Shown in pieces: positions 34,165-42,661 of a DNA stretch of 64,000 bases (position 1 is the stretch's first letter; each line of letters opens with the position of its first letter). The DNA comes from an uncultured Bacteroidia bacterium. Lineage in GTDB: Bacteria > Bacteroidota > Bacteroidia > Bacteroidales > UBA932. The stretch spans positions 110,186 to 174,185 of the forward strand of contig CACXMA010000006.1 in assembly GCA_902768665.1 (NCBI GenBank), given 5' to 3'. The notes beneath the pieces were generated by a model. That model saw only the letters and a program-made list of their open reading frames with translations. It ran no database searches and was not told the origin of the DNA. The position numbers and the translations under genes were made by a program.

Positions 34165-34829
34165 TAGTAACGCCCGCCGCGGGAGCAGCGGAACAGGCCG
34201 TTGTCCATCAGGTCGACGGAATCGCCCCAGACATTGAAGATGCGGTCGCCTTTCTCGTCGGCGACATAGTATTTACCGCCCTGTTCATAGAGGAAGCAGC
34301 CGTTCCACAGCTGGCTGATATGCTCGCGGGACCAGATCATGAGCCGGTCGCCGTCCCGGGTGTAGACCCGCCACATATCGCTCTGGCGGACGCAGTAGAA
34401 GCCATGCTCCCAGGCGTAGATTTCGGTGCCATAGATGGCGGTCCAGTCGCCCCGGGACGTATAGATGCGCCAGTAGTCGCCGAGCTTGACCTTGTAGTCG
34501 CCGGAGGGCATCAGCGAGACGGCCTCGCCGGAGATGATCCGGTCGTCACGGTCGTCATAGATGCAGACGCGGTTGCCGATGAGGCGGACATGGCAGCCGT
34601 TCCACAGCTCCTGCCATTCCTGCGTGCAGGGTACCTCGCGGCGGCCGTTTCCCCAGCGATTCTCCATCTTTCTGCCGGCTTTCCGGCGGTCGGGCTTATG
34701 GTCCCGGCTCCGGGAGTTATGCATCTGTTCTTTGCGGTGCCGGTCGTTCCGGACGCGGGCGTCATGGTGCTGGCCATAGGCGCTGCCGGAGGTCAGTAGC
34801 ACCAGGAGGAGGATGAGGATCTTTTTCAT
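34131..34829 (-). CDS. Secreted protein with WG-like repeats, unknown function
   Basis: The 232-residue product has a signal peptide (MKKILILLLVLLTSGSAYG) and a basic His/Arg-rich segment (HHDARVRNDRHRKEQMHNSR). Several repeats of the form W-x-x-Y plus a short beta hairpin follow (DYWRIYTSRGDWTAIYG; DMWRVYTRDGDRLMIWS; GKYYVADEKGDRIFNVWG; GRYYYVDREGNSRM). They look like WG/KWG-type repeats. It ends inside the GNAT gene on the other strand. The role is unknown; peripheral or periplasmic binding is plausible. Confidence 0.72.
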   Translation of the reverse strand: MKKILILLLVLLTSGSAYGQHHDARVRNDRHRKEQMHNSRSRDHKPDRRKAGRKMENRWGNGRREVPCTQEWQELWNGCHVRLIGNRVCIYDDRDDRIISGEAVSLMPSGDYKVKLGDYWRIYTSRGDWTAIYGTEIYAWEHGFYCVRQSDMWRVYTRDGDRLMIWSREHISQLWNGCFLYEQGGKYYVADEKGDRIFNVWGDSVDLMDNGLFRCSRGGRYYYVDREGNSRM

Positions 34830-34847
34830 GGCCGTAATCTTTTACGT

Positions 34848-35906
34848 TTAGCAATTGTGTTCCTTCCGAAAGCGGAGGGAATCGCCCCAGCGCCCGTAAC
34901 CGATGCGGATTTTTCCGTCAGTAAGGCTTTGACCGAGGGACCATTGCCCGCCGACAGCCTTGCGGTCATAGAGATTGTACTGGCGCCTTTGCTGCTCGGG
35001 GGTGAGGTTCGGCATGAACACGTTGGCTCCGGCGAGAAGGCCCAGCTCCCTGCCGCGCGGGTCCAGGACTTCCAGGGCGGTGGCGGCGGCGATGTTGATG
35101 TCGGGCATCAGCAGGCGCAGGAGAGCGATCATCTTCAGTCCGAGCAAAAAGCGTTCCTTTTCGGATGGGTAGGGGACGCCGCTGCGGGTCAGCGGGGTGT
35201 CCGGGTGGGGGTTGTAGGGCCCCATGCCGACCATCGGGGCGTTGAATTCTTTGTAGAACAGCAGGTCGCCGGCGAGGTCCTCGGCTGTCTGAGAGGGGAG
35301 ACCGATCATGGCCCCGGTGCCGGCCTGGAAGCCGCATTCCTTGAGCTCCTGCAGGGCCCTCAGACGGCGGTCGAAGCTGTGGTCGGCGGGATGAATCCGG
35401 GCATAGAGGTCCGGGTTGGAGGACTCGATGCGAAGGAGATATCGGTGCGCGCCGGCCGCGAACCATTCCTCATATACCTCCCGCGGCTGCTCCCCGAGCG
35501 AGAGCGTGATGCCGAGGGGCGGATCGCCGGCCTCCGTCGGGAGGGCCTTGATGGCCCGGATGAGGCGGGTAATCTTCTCGACAAAGGCCCGGTCCGTCCG
35601 CTCTCCGCCCTGGATGACGACCGAGCCGAAGCGCTGCTGCGCTGCCGTTCGGGCCGCATCCAGCACCTCGTCTTCCGTCAGCTCATAACGCCGGCAGCGG
35701 ACATCCCGGCGGATGCCGCAGTAGAGGCAGTTCTTGACGCAACGGTTGGATATCTCGATAAGGCCGCGAAGATATACTTCCGGCCCCACCGTCTCGCACT
35801 TGACGCGGTACGCCTCGTCCAGCAGGGCCCGGTTGAATTCCGGATCCCGGCTCCGCAGCGCTTCCGCGAGGCCCTCGCGGCTACTAAGCATCGTGCTGTC
35901 CATCAT
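34848..35906 (-). CDS. hydE: [FeFe]-hydrogenase maturase HydE (radical SAM)
   Basis: The radical-SAM cluster motif is C-x3-C-x2-C in NRCVKNCLYCGIRRD. It is followed by VVIQGGERTDRAFVEKITRL, GITLSLGEQPREVYEEWFAA, AHRYLLRIESSNPDLYARIH, TGAMIGLPSQTAEDLAGD and ANVFMPNLTPEQQRRQYNLY, all HydE-like. ATG 35906 (352 residues) is chosen because the -7 box lies inside a longer open frame reaching 35924. HydE helps build the H-cluster of [FeFe] hydrogenase. HydF, HydG and the hydrogenase are not in this window. Confidence 0.9.
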   Translation of the reverse strand: MMDSTMLSSREGLAEALRSRDPEFNRALLDEAYRVKCETVGPEVYLRGLIEISNRCVKNCLYCGIRRDVRCRRYELTEDEVLDAARTAAQQRFGSVVIQGGERTDRAFVEKITRLIRAIKALPTEAGDPPLGITLSLGEQPREVYEEWFAAGAHRYLLRIESSNPDLYARIHPADHSFDRRLRALQELKECGFQAGTGAMIGLPSQTAEDLAGDLLFYKEFNAPMVGMGPYNPHPDTPLTRSGVPYPSEKERFLLGLKMIALLRLLMPDINIAAATALEVLDPRGRELGLLAGANVFMPNLTPEQQRRQYNLYDRKAVGGQWSLGQSLTDGKIRIGYGRWGDSLRFRKEHNC

Positions 35907-35911
35907 ACGGA

Positions 35912-35919
35912 CAAATGTA
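35912..35919 (-). promoter_or_regulatory. hydE -7 box, near-leaderless start
   Basis: On the reverse strand TACATTTG matches TAnnTTTG and ends 5 bases before the tandem ATG-ATG of hydE (35906 and 35903). Transcription would begin at or next to the start codon. The -33 element is not obvious. Confidence 0.5.
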
Positions 35920-36113
35920 CGCATTATTCGTGAGAAATGCTATGCACATCCGCTCTTTCCTTCGGTTTCCGGGCAGTGGTCGTTAAAAGCCCAATCTCAG
36001 GAGGCTGCTTCGCATCCCCTCCTTCGGTCCTGGCGGACGGCAGGGCTTTTGACGGCCACTGCCCTTCAACCTGCGGTCAGCCATTCTCCTGCCATTTCGA
36101 GCATCCTTTCTCC

Positions 36114-36141
36114 TGTCATTTCGAGCGAAGTCGAGAAATCT
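36114..36141 (+). repeat. GTCAT...ATCT hairpin repeat (B-type core)
   Basis: The unit begins TGTCATTTCGAGCG and ends AAGTCGAGAAATCT. It is the forward-strand counterpart of the copies at 16822 and 23847. It is followed 5 bases later by an A-type unit, forming a doublet. Confidence 0.88.
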
Positions 36142-36146
36142 TTTCT

Positions 36147-36175
36147 GTCATTCCACGGCTCCGTCCGTGGAATCT
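36147..36175 (+). repeat. GTCAT...ATCT hairpin repeat (A-type core)
   Basis: The unit begins GTCATTCCACGG and ends GTCCGTGGAATCT. It carries one extra C in the loop relative to the copy at 29225. Arms TTCCACGG and CCGTGGAA are intact. Confidence 0.88.
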
Positions 36176-36314
36176 GTCCTCCGTCACTGCGGCGCCGGAG
36201 TCGTTGCAGCTGCGGCGCTCCTTCTCTCCTGATGTGCGGGGAGAGAAGGAGCAAAAACGCAGCAAAACTGCTTCCTCTCTCCTCCCCATACGGTAGAGAG
36301 GGCGCGGGCGGGGC

Positions 36315-36956
36315 TCAGGCGCGGAAGCCGAAGCTGTCGAAGAAGGCGGCGTAGCGGGAGTTGTGGAGGTCGGTGCTGAGAAGGTCGTAGAGGCCGAGGG
36401 CTTCCAGTGCGTGGGCGCGCTCGCTGACGGCGGGACCGTAGAGGCCTTCGAGGGAGCCGGCGTTGCGCTGGAAGAGGGCGCCGGCGGCTTTCATCGCCTC
36501 ATAGCGCTCCATTCCCAGATAGAGATAGCGCTCGGGGTGCGCCAGGACGGGCTGGTAGCCGGCTGCGATGAGCTTGCGGATTTCATCCTCGGGGACGATG
36601 TCGCCGACCTGGCGGCCGTTGCTGATTGGCAGTTCGACGAGGATATGGTTGCCTTCCCAGGGCAGCAGCCAGCCTTTTTCCAGCGTTTCGGGCCAGGTCT
36701 CCGGGACGAGGCGGTATTCCATCGAGGGGACTGTCTCCAGCGGAATGTCCTGCCGGGCCAGCTCCTCGCGAAGGCGCTCGCAGGCCTCCATCACCGTCTC
36801 CGGGGTGTTGTGGTAGAGGCGGTTGCGGTGCGGCGTGCAGACGATCCGTTCAAAGCCCCACGACATCTGCTTCCGGGCCAGGAAGACGGACTCTTCCAGC
36901 GAAGCAGCGCCGTCGTCGAGGGATGGCAGGATATGGCAGTGGCAGTCTACGCGCAT
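36315..36956 (-). CDS. PHP-domain tyrosine phosphatase (CpsB/CapC-like)
   Basis: ATG 36956 gives 213 residues beginning MRVDCHCHILPSLDDGAASL, the PHP metal-binding start. An alternative ATG at 36965 overlaps the -7 box. Further motifs are RIVCTPHRNRLYHNTPETV, HILVELPI, YQPVLAHPERYLYLG and DLLSTDLHNSRY, which together supply the His/Asp/Glu metal ligands of CpsB/YwqE-type protein-tyrosine phosphatases. These regulate capsule or exopolysaccharide export kinases. No capsule genes are nearby. It is divergent from the DUF362 gene. Confidence 0.85.
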   Translation of the reverse strand: MRVDCHCHILPSLDDGAASLEESVFLARKQMSWGFERIVCTPHRNRLYHNTPETVMEACERLREELARQDIPLETVPSMEYRLVPETWPETLEKGWLLPWEGNHILVELPISNGRQVGDIVPEDEIRKLIAAGYQPVLAHPERYLYLGMERYEAMKAAGALFQRNAGSLEGLYGPAVSERAHALEALGLYDLLSTDLHNSRYAAFFDSFGFRA

Positions 36957-36962
36957 AACATA

Positions 36963-36970
36963 CAAATATA
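36963..36970 (-). promoter_or_regulatory. PHP-phosphatase -7 box
   Basis: On the reverse strand TATATTTG is a perfect TAnnTTTG match, ending 6 bases before ATG 36956, so the message would be leaderless or nearly so. A TACCTTCG sequence at 36984-36991 may serve the divergent DUF362 gene. Confidence 0.5.
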
Positions 36971-37021
36971 CGATTATTTTTCTTACCTTCGTGGTGTCAA
37001 TAGAATATGAACGCTTAGAAC

Positions 37022-38038
37022 ATGACTCCTACGAAAAGATTCCTTATCGCGTTGGCTGCGGCGGTGATCGTATTGCCCTCCTGCGGACAGAACAAGAAGG
37101 CGGATTCCGCTCCGGCGGAAGAAACGGCCTCTGTCGTCTATTTCACGCGGGACATTTCCCCGGAAGGCCTCGTGAAGGTCTATGAAGCCCTCGGCTGCGA
37201 AGCGACCGGCCGTGTGGCCGTGAAAATTTCCACCGGGGAATCGATGCTGAGCAACCACCTGAGCCCGGAGCTGATCGCTCCGCTGGTGCAGAAGGTGAAT
37301 GGCACGCTGGTGGAGTGCAATACCGCTTATGGCGGCAACCGCACGGATACCGAGGCGCATTGGAAAACCATTGAGGAACATGGTTATACGGCCGTTGCGA
37401 AGGTGGACATCATGGACGCGGAGGGAGAGATCAAGATTCCCGTCAAAGATGACAAATGGATCAAGTATGATATTGTCGGTTCGCACATCGAGAACTACGA
37501 CTTCATGATTAACCTGGCGCACTTCAAGGGCCACGCGATGGGGGGCTTCGGCGGCGTGCTGAAGAACGCTTCCATCGGCGTGGGTTCCCGCAACGGCAAG
37601 GCCTATATCCATACTGCCGGAAAGTGTGAGGACTATACCCAGCTGTGGCAGAACCTGCCGGAGGGCTGGTCTGACAGTCCGGAGAACAACACCCCCTTCA
37701 TCGAGTCCATGTCCGCGGCAGCCCAGGCCGTTCACGAGTATTTCAAGGCCAAAAACGGCATCCTCTACATTGACGTGATGAACAACATCTCCATCGACTG
37801 CGACTGCGACGGCAATCCGCACGATCCGACCATCCAGGACATCGGCATTGCCGCCTCGCTGGATCCGGTCGCGCTGGACAAGTTCTGCCTCGACCAGGTG
37901 ATCAATCTCCCGAATGACGCGAACAACGACACTGCAGCCCTGCTGGAGCGCATCGAGCAGCGCCACGGAACCCGTATTGTCACCCGTGCCGAAGAGACTG
38001 GGCTGGGGTCGACCAAGTATACGGTGGTAGAACTGTAG
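37022..38038 (+). CDS. DUF362-family lipoprotein
   Basis: The 338-residue lipoprotein (lipobox LPSC at ~residue 21) matches DUF362: VVYFTRDISPEGLVKVYEAL, VAVKISTGESMLSNHLSPEL, DFMINLAHFKGHAMGGFGGV, KNASIGVGSRNGKAYIH and GILYIDVMNNISIDCDCDG. DUF362 proteins are often fused or linked to ferredoxin domains; this one lacks an iron-sulfur domain. The Cys-rich DCDCDG segment could bind metal. The function is unknown. The next gene starts 4 bases after its stop. Confidence 0.85.
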   Translation: MTPTKRFLIALAAAVIVLPSCGQNKKADSAPAEETASVVYFTRDISPEGLVKVYEALGCEATGRVAVKISTGESMLSNHLSPELIAPLVQKVNGTLVECNTAYGGNRTDTEAHWKTIEEHGYTAVAKVDIMDAEGEIKIPVKDDKWIKYDIVGSHIENYDFMINLAHFKGHAMGGFGGVLKNASIGVGSRNGKAYIHTAGKCEDYTQLWQNLPEGWSDSPENNTPFIESMSAAAQAVHEYFKAKNGILYIDVMNNISIDCDCDGNPHDPTIQDIGIAASLDPVALDKFCLDQVINLPNDANNDTAALLERIEQRHGTRIVTRAEETGLGSTKYTVVEL

Positions 38039-38042
38039 TCAG

Positions 38043-38669
38043 ATGATTCCGGAAAGCCTTCAGCAGTATATCGATACCGAGATCATCCCCCGGTATGCCG
38101 CCTTCGACAAGGCCCATCGGGAGGATCATGCCCGCGCCGTCATCGACCGGGCCCTCGCCATGGGCCGCAGCTATGACATCGACGAGGGGATGCTGCTGAC
38201 GGCGGCCGCCTGCCACGATCTCGGCCTTGCCGTGGACCGCAAGACGCACCACCTGGAGAGCGGCCGGATCATCCGCGCCGACGCCCGCCTGCGGGAATGG
38301 TTCTCTCCGGAGCAGATCGAGACCATCGCCGAGGCTGCCGAGGACCATCGCGCTTCCGCCAAGGCCCTCCCGCGCAGCATCTACGGCCGGCTTGTCGCCG
38401 AGGCCGACCGGATGATCGTCCCGGAGACCATCGTCCGCCGCACGGTCCAGTTCGGCCTCTCGAACTATCCGCAGTTCGACAAGGAAGGCCACTGGCAGCG
38501 CACGCTCGAGCACCTGCACGAGAAATACGCCGAGGGCGGCTACCTCCACCTCCTGATCCCCGGCTCGCCCAATGAAGAGCCCCTGCAGCGGCTCAGGGAC
38601 CTTATCCGTGACACGGAAAAGCTCCGTCACCTGTTTGAAACCATCTACCAAGAAGAGACAGCGATATGA
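38043..38669 (+). CDS. HD-domain phosphohydrolase
   Basis: The 208-residue protein has HREDHARAVIDRALAM followed by LLTAAACHDLGLAVDRKTHH, giving the H...HD...D metal-binding pattern of small HD hydrolases. Later segments are EDHRASAKALPRSIYGRLVA and EADRMIVPETIVRRTVQFGL. It probably hydrolyses a nucleotide or another phosphomonoester; the substrate is unknown. Its stop overlaps the next start (ATGA), so it is coupled with the PLP enzyme. Confidence 0.85.
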   Translation: MIPESLQQYIDTEIIPRYAAFDKAHREDHARAVIDRALAMGRSYDIDEGMLLTAAACHDLGLAVDRKTHHLESGRIIRADARLREWFSPEQIETIAEAAEDHRASAKALPRSIYGRLVAEADRMIVPETIVRRTVQFGLSNYPQFDKEGHWQRTLEHLHEKYAEGGYLHLLIPGSPNEEPLQRLRDLIRDTEKLRHLFETIYQEETAI

Positions 38670-39691
38670 TATCCTTCAAATGTGACTATGCCGAAGGCGC
38701 GCACCCGGAGATCCTGCGCCGCCTCGCCGAGACCAATTTCCAGCAGGCCGACGGCTACGGCTTTGACCCCTATACCGAGAGCGCCAGGCGCAAGATTCTC
38801 GCGGCCTGCGGCTGCCCGGACGGAGAGGTCTACCTCCTTGTCGGCGGCACCCAGACCAACGCCACTGTCATTGCGGCGCTCCTGCACAGCACCGAGGGCG
38901 CGGTGGCCGTCGAGACGGGCCATATCGGCGTCCACGAAGCCGGCGCGGTCGAGTATACCGGCCACAAGGTCCTGACCATCCCTTCCCACGACGGAAAGAT
39001 GGATCCGGCCGAGCTGGAGGACTATCTCCGCACGTTCGAGGCCGACGAGGCCCGCGACCACATGGTCTTCCCGGGGCTGGTCTATCTCTCCCTGCCGACG
39101 GAATACGGGACCGTCTATACCCGCGCCGAACTGCTCGCCATCCGGGAAGTCGCCCATCGCCACGGCCTCTGCCTCTATGTCGACGGCGCCCGCCTCGGAT
39201 ACGCCCTGGCGAGCCCGGCGGTCGATTTCACGCTGGCGGACATGAAGGATCTCTGCGATGTTTTCTATATCGGCGGGACGAAGGTCGGCGCCCTCTGCGG
39301 CGAGGCCGTGGTGTTCCCGAAGGGCGCTCCGAAGCGCTTCTTCACGACCGTCAAGCAGCACGGGGCGCTCGTCGCCAAGGGGCGCCTCCTCGGTGTCCAG
39401 TTCGACACGCTCTTCACGGACGACCTTTACGGCCGGATCAGCCGTAATGCCATCGACCGCGCGCAGGAACTCATCGCCGTGCTGAATGAAAAGGAGATCC
39501 CATTCTATATGGAATCTCCTACCAATCAACAGTTTGTGATCCTGGAAAACGAGCGGATCGAGCGTCTGGCCGCCGCAGGCATCTTCTGCGAAGTCTGGAT
39601 CATCAAGGATGCGGCGCACAAGGTCGTCCGCTTCGCCACTTCCTGGGCGACTACCTCCGAGCAGATCCGCGCCCTCGCCGCCGCGCTATAA
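38666..39691 (+). CDS. Low-specificity threonine aldolase-like PLP enzyme
   Basis: The 341-residue fold-type I PLP enzyme shows SFKCDYAEGAHPEILRRLAE, VGGTQTNATVIAALLHSTEG, VETGHIGVHEAGAVEYTGHK, LCLYVDGARLGYALASPAVD and the PLP lysine in VFYIGGTKVGALCGEAVV. It resembles the beta-eliminating lyase/threonine aldolase family and would cleave threonine or allo-threonine to glycine and acetaldehyde. It overlaps the HD gene by 4 bases. Its last 6 bases overlap the convergent DUF4832-like gene. Confidence 0.88.
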   Translation: MISFKCDYAEGAHPEILRRLAETNFQQADGYGFDPYTESARRKILAACGCPDGEVYLLVGGTQTNATVIAALLHSTEGAVAVETGHIGVHEAGAVEYTGHKVLTIPSHDGKMDPAELEDYLRTFEADEARDHMVFPGLVYLSLPTEYGTVYTRAELLAIREVAHRHGLCLYVDGARLGYALASPAVDFTLADMKDLCDVFYIGGTKVGALCGEAVVFPKGAPKRFFTTVKQHGALVAKGRLLGVQFDTLFTDDLYGRISRNAIDRAQELIAVLNEKEIPFYMESPTNQQFVILENERIERLAAAGIFCEVWIIKDAAHKVVRFATSWATTSEQIRALAAAL

Positions 39692-41050
39692 ATCCGCCTC
39701 GAACTCGATGTCCTGCCCTTTGACGAGATGGTCGCAGGCAATCGAGGGCTTGGATGAGGCGGAGATGGACGCGTCGTCGATGCGGACCCACTGCTCCTCG
39801 CCGGGCATGAGGCCGCGGAGGTTGTAGCTTCCGCGGATGCCGTCGACGGCGACCCAGGCGTCCCGATAGATCGGCGCTACGCCGACATTGGCAATCAGAA
39901 CGGCCGCGCCGGTACCCGGCTTCACACGGAAGTCCTTGATCCTGAACCGGTAGCCCATGGACATCGCCGCCTCGGTGATGCGCTTGTCCGTCTGTTTTCC
40001 AGGCTGGTCGTTGCCGATGATGTAGGTCATGTGGAATTTCGCCACCTCATCCTCGAAGACGCGACCGTACATGCCGCCTGCATCCAGGCAGTGCCGCTGG
40101 TCGTAGCTGCTGTAATAGCTGAACTCGCCACCGAGCGGAGCTTTCTTGTAGCGCTCCTTCCCGAAGAACGACCAGCACTCGTAGTTGTAACCGTCGTGGT
40201 CCTCGCACATGAAGGAATCGTCGAAGTTGCCGAATGTCAGGTCCAGCAGGTCCTTTTCTTTCTGGAAGGGGCCGTAATGGCTGTCCGCCGCGTCGATGGA
40301 GATGCTCCAGGTCGTGTCGTGGAACCACTCCGCCATGCCGCGCATGAACGAGGCCTGGAACTCCTTGGAAGGGAAGGTCTGCCCGGCGATGAACTTGCCG
40401 CCGTAGACATGGTATTCGGCCCAGTGGCCAAAGCCGGTCTGCAGGAAGGCCAGGCGGGGATCCTTGTCGTAGCGCTCGGCAAAGCGGCGGTGAAACTCCA
40501 TATGGAAACGCTGGAGCTCCTCGCAGCGCCAGTCGGGATACTCGGCGTTGCCGTCTTCTGTCTTGTACTTGACACCCTCGTAGCCGTCCAGCTGCTTGAT
40601 ATAGTCCGGGACGGCATTGGAGGAGTAGCCCGGATAGACATAGCGGAAGCGGGCGACGACCTGGTGCCCCTTGGCGGCAGCGCTTTCCAGCAGCTTGTCC
40701 ATGGGCGTCCAGTCGAAGACATCCTTTTCCTTGCAGACCTGGTTGTAGAGCATGTAGGCGAACTCCAGCTGCACATAGCTCTTTCCCCGGTTGGAGCTTT
40801 CGTTCCAGATGACGATGCCCGTCATCGGCTGCACGTGCGTCAGCGCCGACTGCAGGGCGACGCGGTCGTAGTCGGCGAAGTCTTCGGGATCGACCGGATT
40901 GTCGACCGGATTGTCCACGGGGTTATCCACCGGCTCCTCCGTTGTGGGGTCCTCCGGTTCCGGGGTCGTGTCCTCGTCACCTGTCTTGCAGGAGAACAGC
41001 GCCATTGCCAGCAGCAAGACGGCTGCAAGGAAAGAGAGCTTTTTCATCAT
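39686..41050 (-). CDS. DUF4832-like TIM-barrel lipoprotein
   Basis: ATG 41050 gives 454 residues; the upstream in-frame codon is GTG. The lipobox is LFSC, followed by an acidic/Pro linker with 12-base repeats (VDNP x3). The body has a glycosidase-like beta/alpha arrangement: GIVIWNESSNRGKSYVQLEF, GHQVVARFRYVYPGYSSNAV, RLAFLQTGFGHWAEYHVYGG and a C-terminal beta sandwich (VKPGTGAAVLIANVGVAPIY), as in DUF4832. It may be a glycoside hydrolase of an uncharacterised family. It is the distal gene of the long reverse run and follows the beta-propeller gene. Confidence 0.75.
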   Translation of the reverse strand: MMKKLSFLAAVLLLAMALFSCKTGDEDTTPEPEDPTTEEPVDNPVDNPVDNPVDPEDFADYDRVALQSALTHVQPMTGIVIWNESSNRGKSYVQLEFAYMLYNQVCKEKDVFDWTPMDKLLESAAAKGHQVVARFRYVYPGYSSNAVPDYIKQLDGYEGVKYKTEDGNAEYPDWRCEELQRFHMEFHRRFAERYDKDPRLAFLQTGFGHWAEYHVYGGKFIAGQTFPSKEFQASFMRGMAEWFHDTTWSISIDAADSHYGPFQKEKDLLDLTFGNFDDSFMCEDHDGYNYECWSFFGKERYKKAPLGGEFSYYSSYDQRHCLDAGGMYGRVFEDEVAKFHMTYIIGNDQPGKQTDKRITEAAMSMGYRFRIKDFRVKPGTGAAVLIANVGVAPIYRDAWVAVDGIRGSYNLRGLMPGEEQWVRIDDASISASSKPSIACDHLVKGQDIEFEADL

Positions 41051-41059
41051 CGACACTTG

Positions 41060-42661
41060 CTATTCGGGTCTCGGAACGTCCTGGAGGCCGGGGATATCCA
41101 GGCGGATAATCAGCGGCTGGGAATCACTGTCGTCGCCTACCCACACACAGTTGTGCTTGTGGTCGACGCAGACGGATTCGTTGTTGTAGCTCGACGAGAG
41201 CTTGTACCGTCCGTAATAGGTCCTTGCGTCTCCGGAGAAGACGAAGAGGGAATGAGTCTCGGAATCGGTCACCCACAGCCAGTCGAGTACCGGGTCATAG
41301 TACAGACCGCCGATTTCGGCGATATTGGACCGGACGGTCTTGAGGGAGATGAAATCGAGGATGTTGCCATCGAGGTCGTACCGCCAGAGGTTGGCGCCGA
41401 CCTGCGTGCCGACATACAGCGTGTTGTCCTTGTACCAGGCGATACCTTCGATACCGGAGTTGCCGTAGCCGGAAGCGTCCGCGACCTTGAAAATTCTGGT
41501 GTAAGAGGTGAAAGGAGACTCGCAGCGGTAGACGCTGTTCGGCTCCGTTCCGATATAGAGGGTGTTGGTCTCGGGATCGCGGGTGATGGCCTCGAGGTCG
41601 TTGCCGAAGTTCTTGATGTTCTGGATCTCGACCTTGCCCTCCTCGGTGATGGTGATGATGGCGAGCTGGCCCTGGTCGCCGACGCCCCAGAGGGATTCGC
41701 CGTCCTCGGTAAGGATGATGCCGGAAAGCTCCTCGACATTGACCTTGTATTCCTTCTTGGACACGATTTCAGGCATCACCATCTCGACCGGAGCCGCACC
41801 CTCGTAAGGGACGAGTTTCCCGGTGATATCGCCTAGATCGATGATCTGTCCCGCCTTCAGCGTTCCCGACTGGGCGTGGGTATAGTAGACGGGATATTCC
41901 TCCCCCTTTTTCAGGTAGACATTGAAACCGACCGTGAAATTGGTCCTGGAGGGGATGTAGACCCGGCACAGGCCGTCGGCAGGGATTTCCCCGTAGATGA
42001 AGGGATGGCCGTCGGTGGCTTTTTTGGTGGATACGCCCTTCGTCTCGGAGGAATACTGGACGGTCGTATAGTCGACGAGGATGTCTTCACGGGAGGCGCC
42101 GCTGAACGCGAAGCCGTCGAAGTCTCCGCTGACGGAGAAGAGGACCTCGACGCAGCCCGGGGTGAACTCGAAGCTGTTGCCTTCCTTCCAATACGCGACA
42201 AGGCGCGGTCCATAGCCCGTAAAGCGGGTAGTGGCGTCGCCGATGGTCCCTTCGATACTGACGTCACCGGCCGGGTAGGCGGCATACAGCCAGTCCGGCG
42301 GGGCCAGGATGGAAGGGATGTTGCTCAGCTCGACCGTCGCCGTTTTTCCGTCCTCGGAAATCTGGTCGGCTGTCAGGCTGATGCTGAACATGTCCGGGAT
42401 ATACCGTCCGCGGATGGAAATGGCGTCACCGGCTTCCCACGCAGGCTTGAAGTCGCCTTCGGGGAGAACGAACGTATAGGTGCCCGGCGCAGGCTTGACC
42501 GGATCGGGAGTCGGCTGCGGGGGATCGGGCGGGGTCGGCTGCGGGTCGACGGGGACTTCGGGCTCCGGCTCCGGAACGGTTACCTCCTCGTCATTGGATT
42601 CGCAAGCAATCAGACAGACGCTCAAAAGGAGCGTGGCCCAGAAGGAAAAACGCTTCATCAT
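41060..42661 (-). CDS. Lipoprotein with SdiA-regulated-type beta-propeller
   Basis: The start is ATG 42661 or 42658 (MMKRFSFWATLLLSVCLIAC), not the longer frame reaching 42703. A Pro/Glu-rich linker (PEPEPEVPVDPQPTPPDPPQ) leads to a ~200-residue beta-sandwich region. Residues ~310-530 form a propeller with NVEELSGIILTEDGESLWGV, KNFGNDLEAITRDPETNTLY and GIEGIAWYKDNTLYVGTQVG, as in the SdiA-regulated (YjiK-like) family, which is related to phytase-like propellers. It overlaps the phosphatase stop (ATGA). Its role beside two phosphatases may be phosphoester hydrolysis or ligand sensing; this is inferred. Confidence 0.75.
   Translation of the reverse strand: MMKRFSFWATLLLSVCLIACESNDEEVTVPEPEPEVPVDPQPTPPDPPQPTPDPVKPAPGTYTFVLPEGDFKPAWEAGDAISIRGRYIPDMFSISLTADQISEDGKTATVELSNIPSILAPPDWLYAAYPAGDVSIEGTIGDATTRFTGYGPRLVAYWKEGNSFEFTPGCVEVLFSVSGDFDGFAFSGASREDILVDYTTVQYSSETKGVSTKKATDGHPFIYGEIPADGLCRVYIPSRTNFTVGFNVYLKKGEEYPVYYTHAQSGTLKAGQIIDLGDITGKLVPYEGAAPVEMVMPEIVSKKEYKVNVEELSGIILTEDGESLWGVGDQGQLAIITITEEGKVEIQNIKNFGNDLEAITRDPETNTLYIGTEPNSVYRCESPFTSYTRIFKVADASGYGNSGIEGIAWYKDNTLYVGTQVGANLWRYDLDGNILDFISLKTVRSNIAEIGGLYYDPVLDWLWVTDSETHSLFVFSGDARTYYGRYKLSSSYNNESVCVDHKHNCVWVGDDSDSQPLIIRLDIPGLQDVPRPE

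Larger units (their letters stand above)
35937..36314. repeat. Gene-free stretch packed with palindromic repeats
   Basis: No gene is supported in these ~380 bases. They hold a long inverted repeat (arms 35971-35992 and 36043-36064, 20 of 22 matching, ~50-base loop). Two GTCAT...ATCT hairpins lie head to tail at 36114-36141 and 36147-36175. A perfect 13-base inverted repeat has arms GCTCCTTCTCTCC at 36217-36229 and 36240-36252 with a 10-base loop. A further CCTCTCT/AGAGAGG palindrome lies near 36272-36300. The stretch separates hydE from the PHP-phosphatase gene. It looks like a landing site for small hairpin repeats and may also terminate transcription. Confidence 0.8.
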
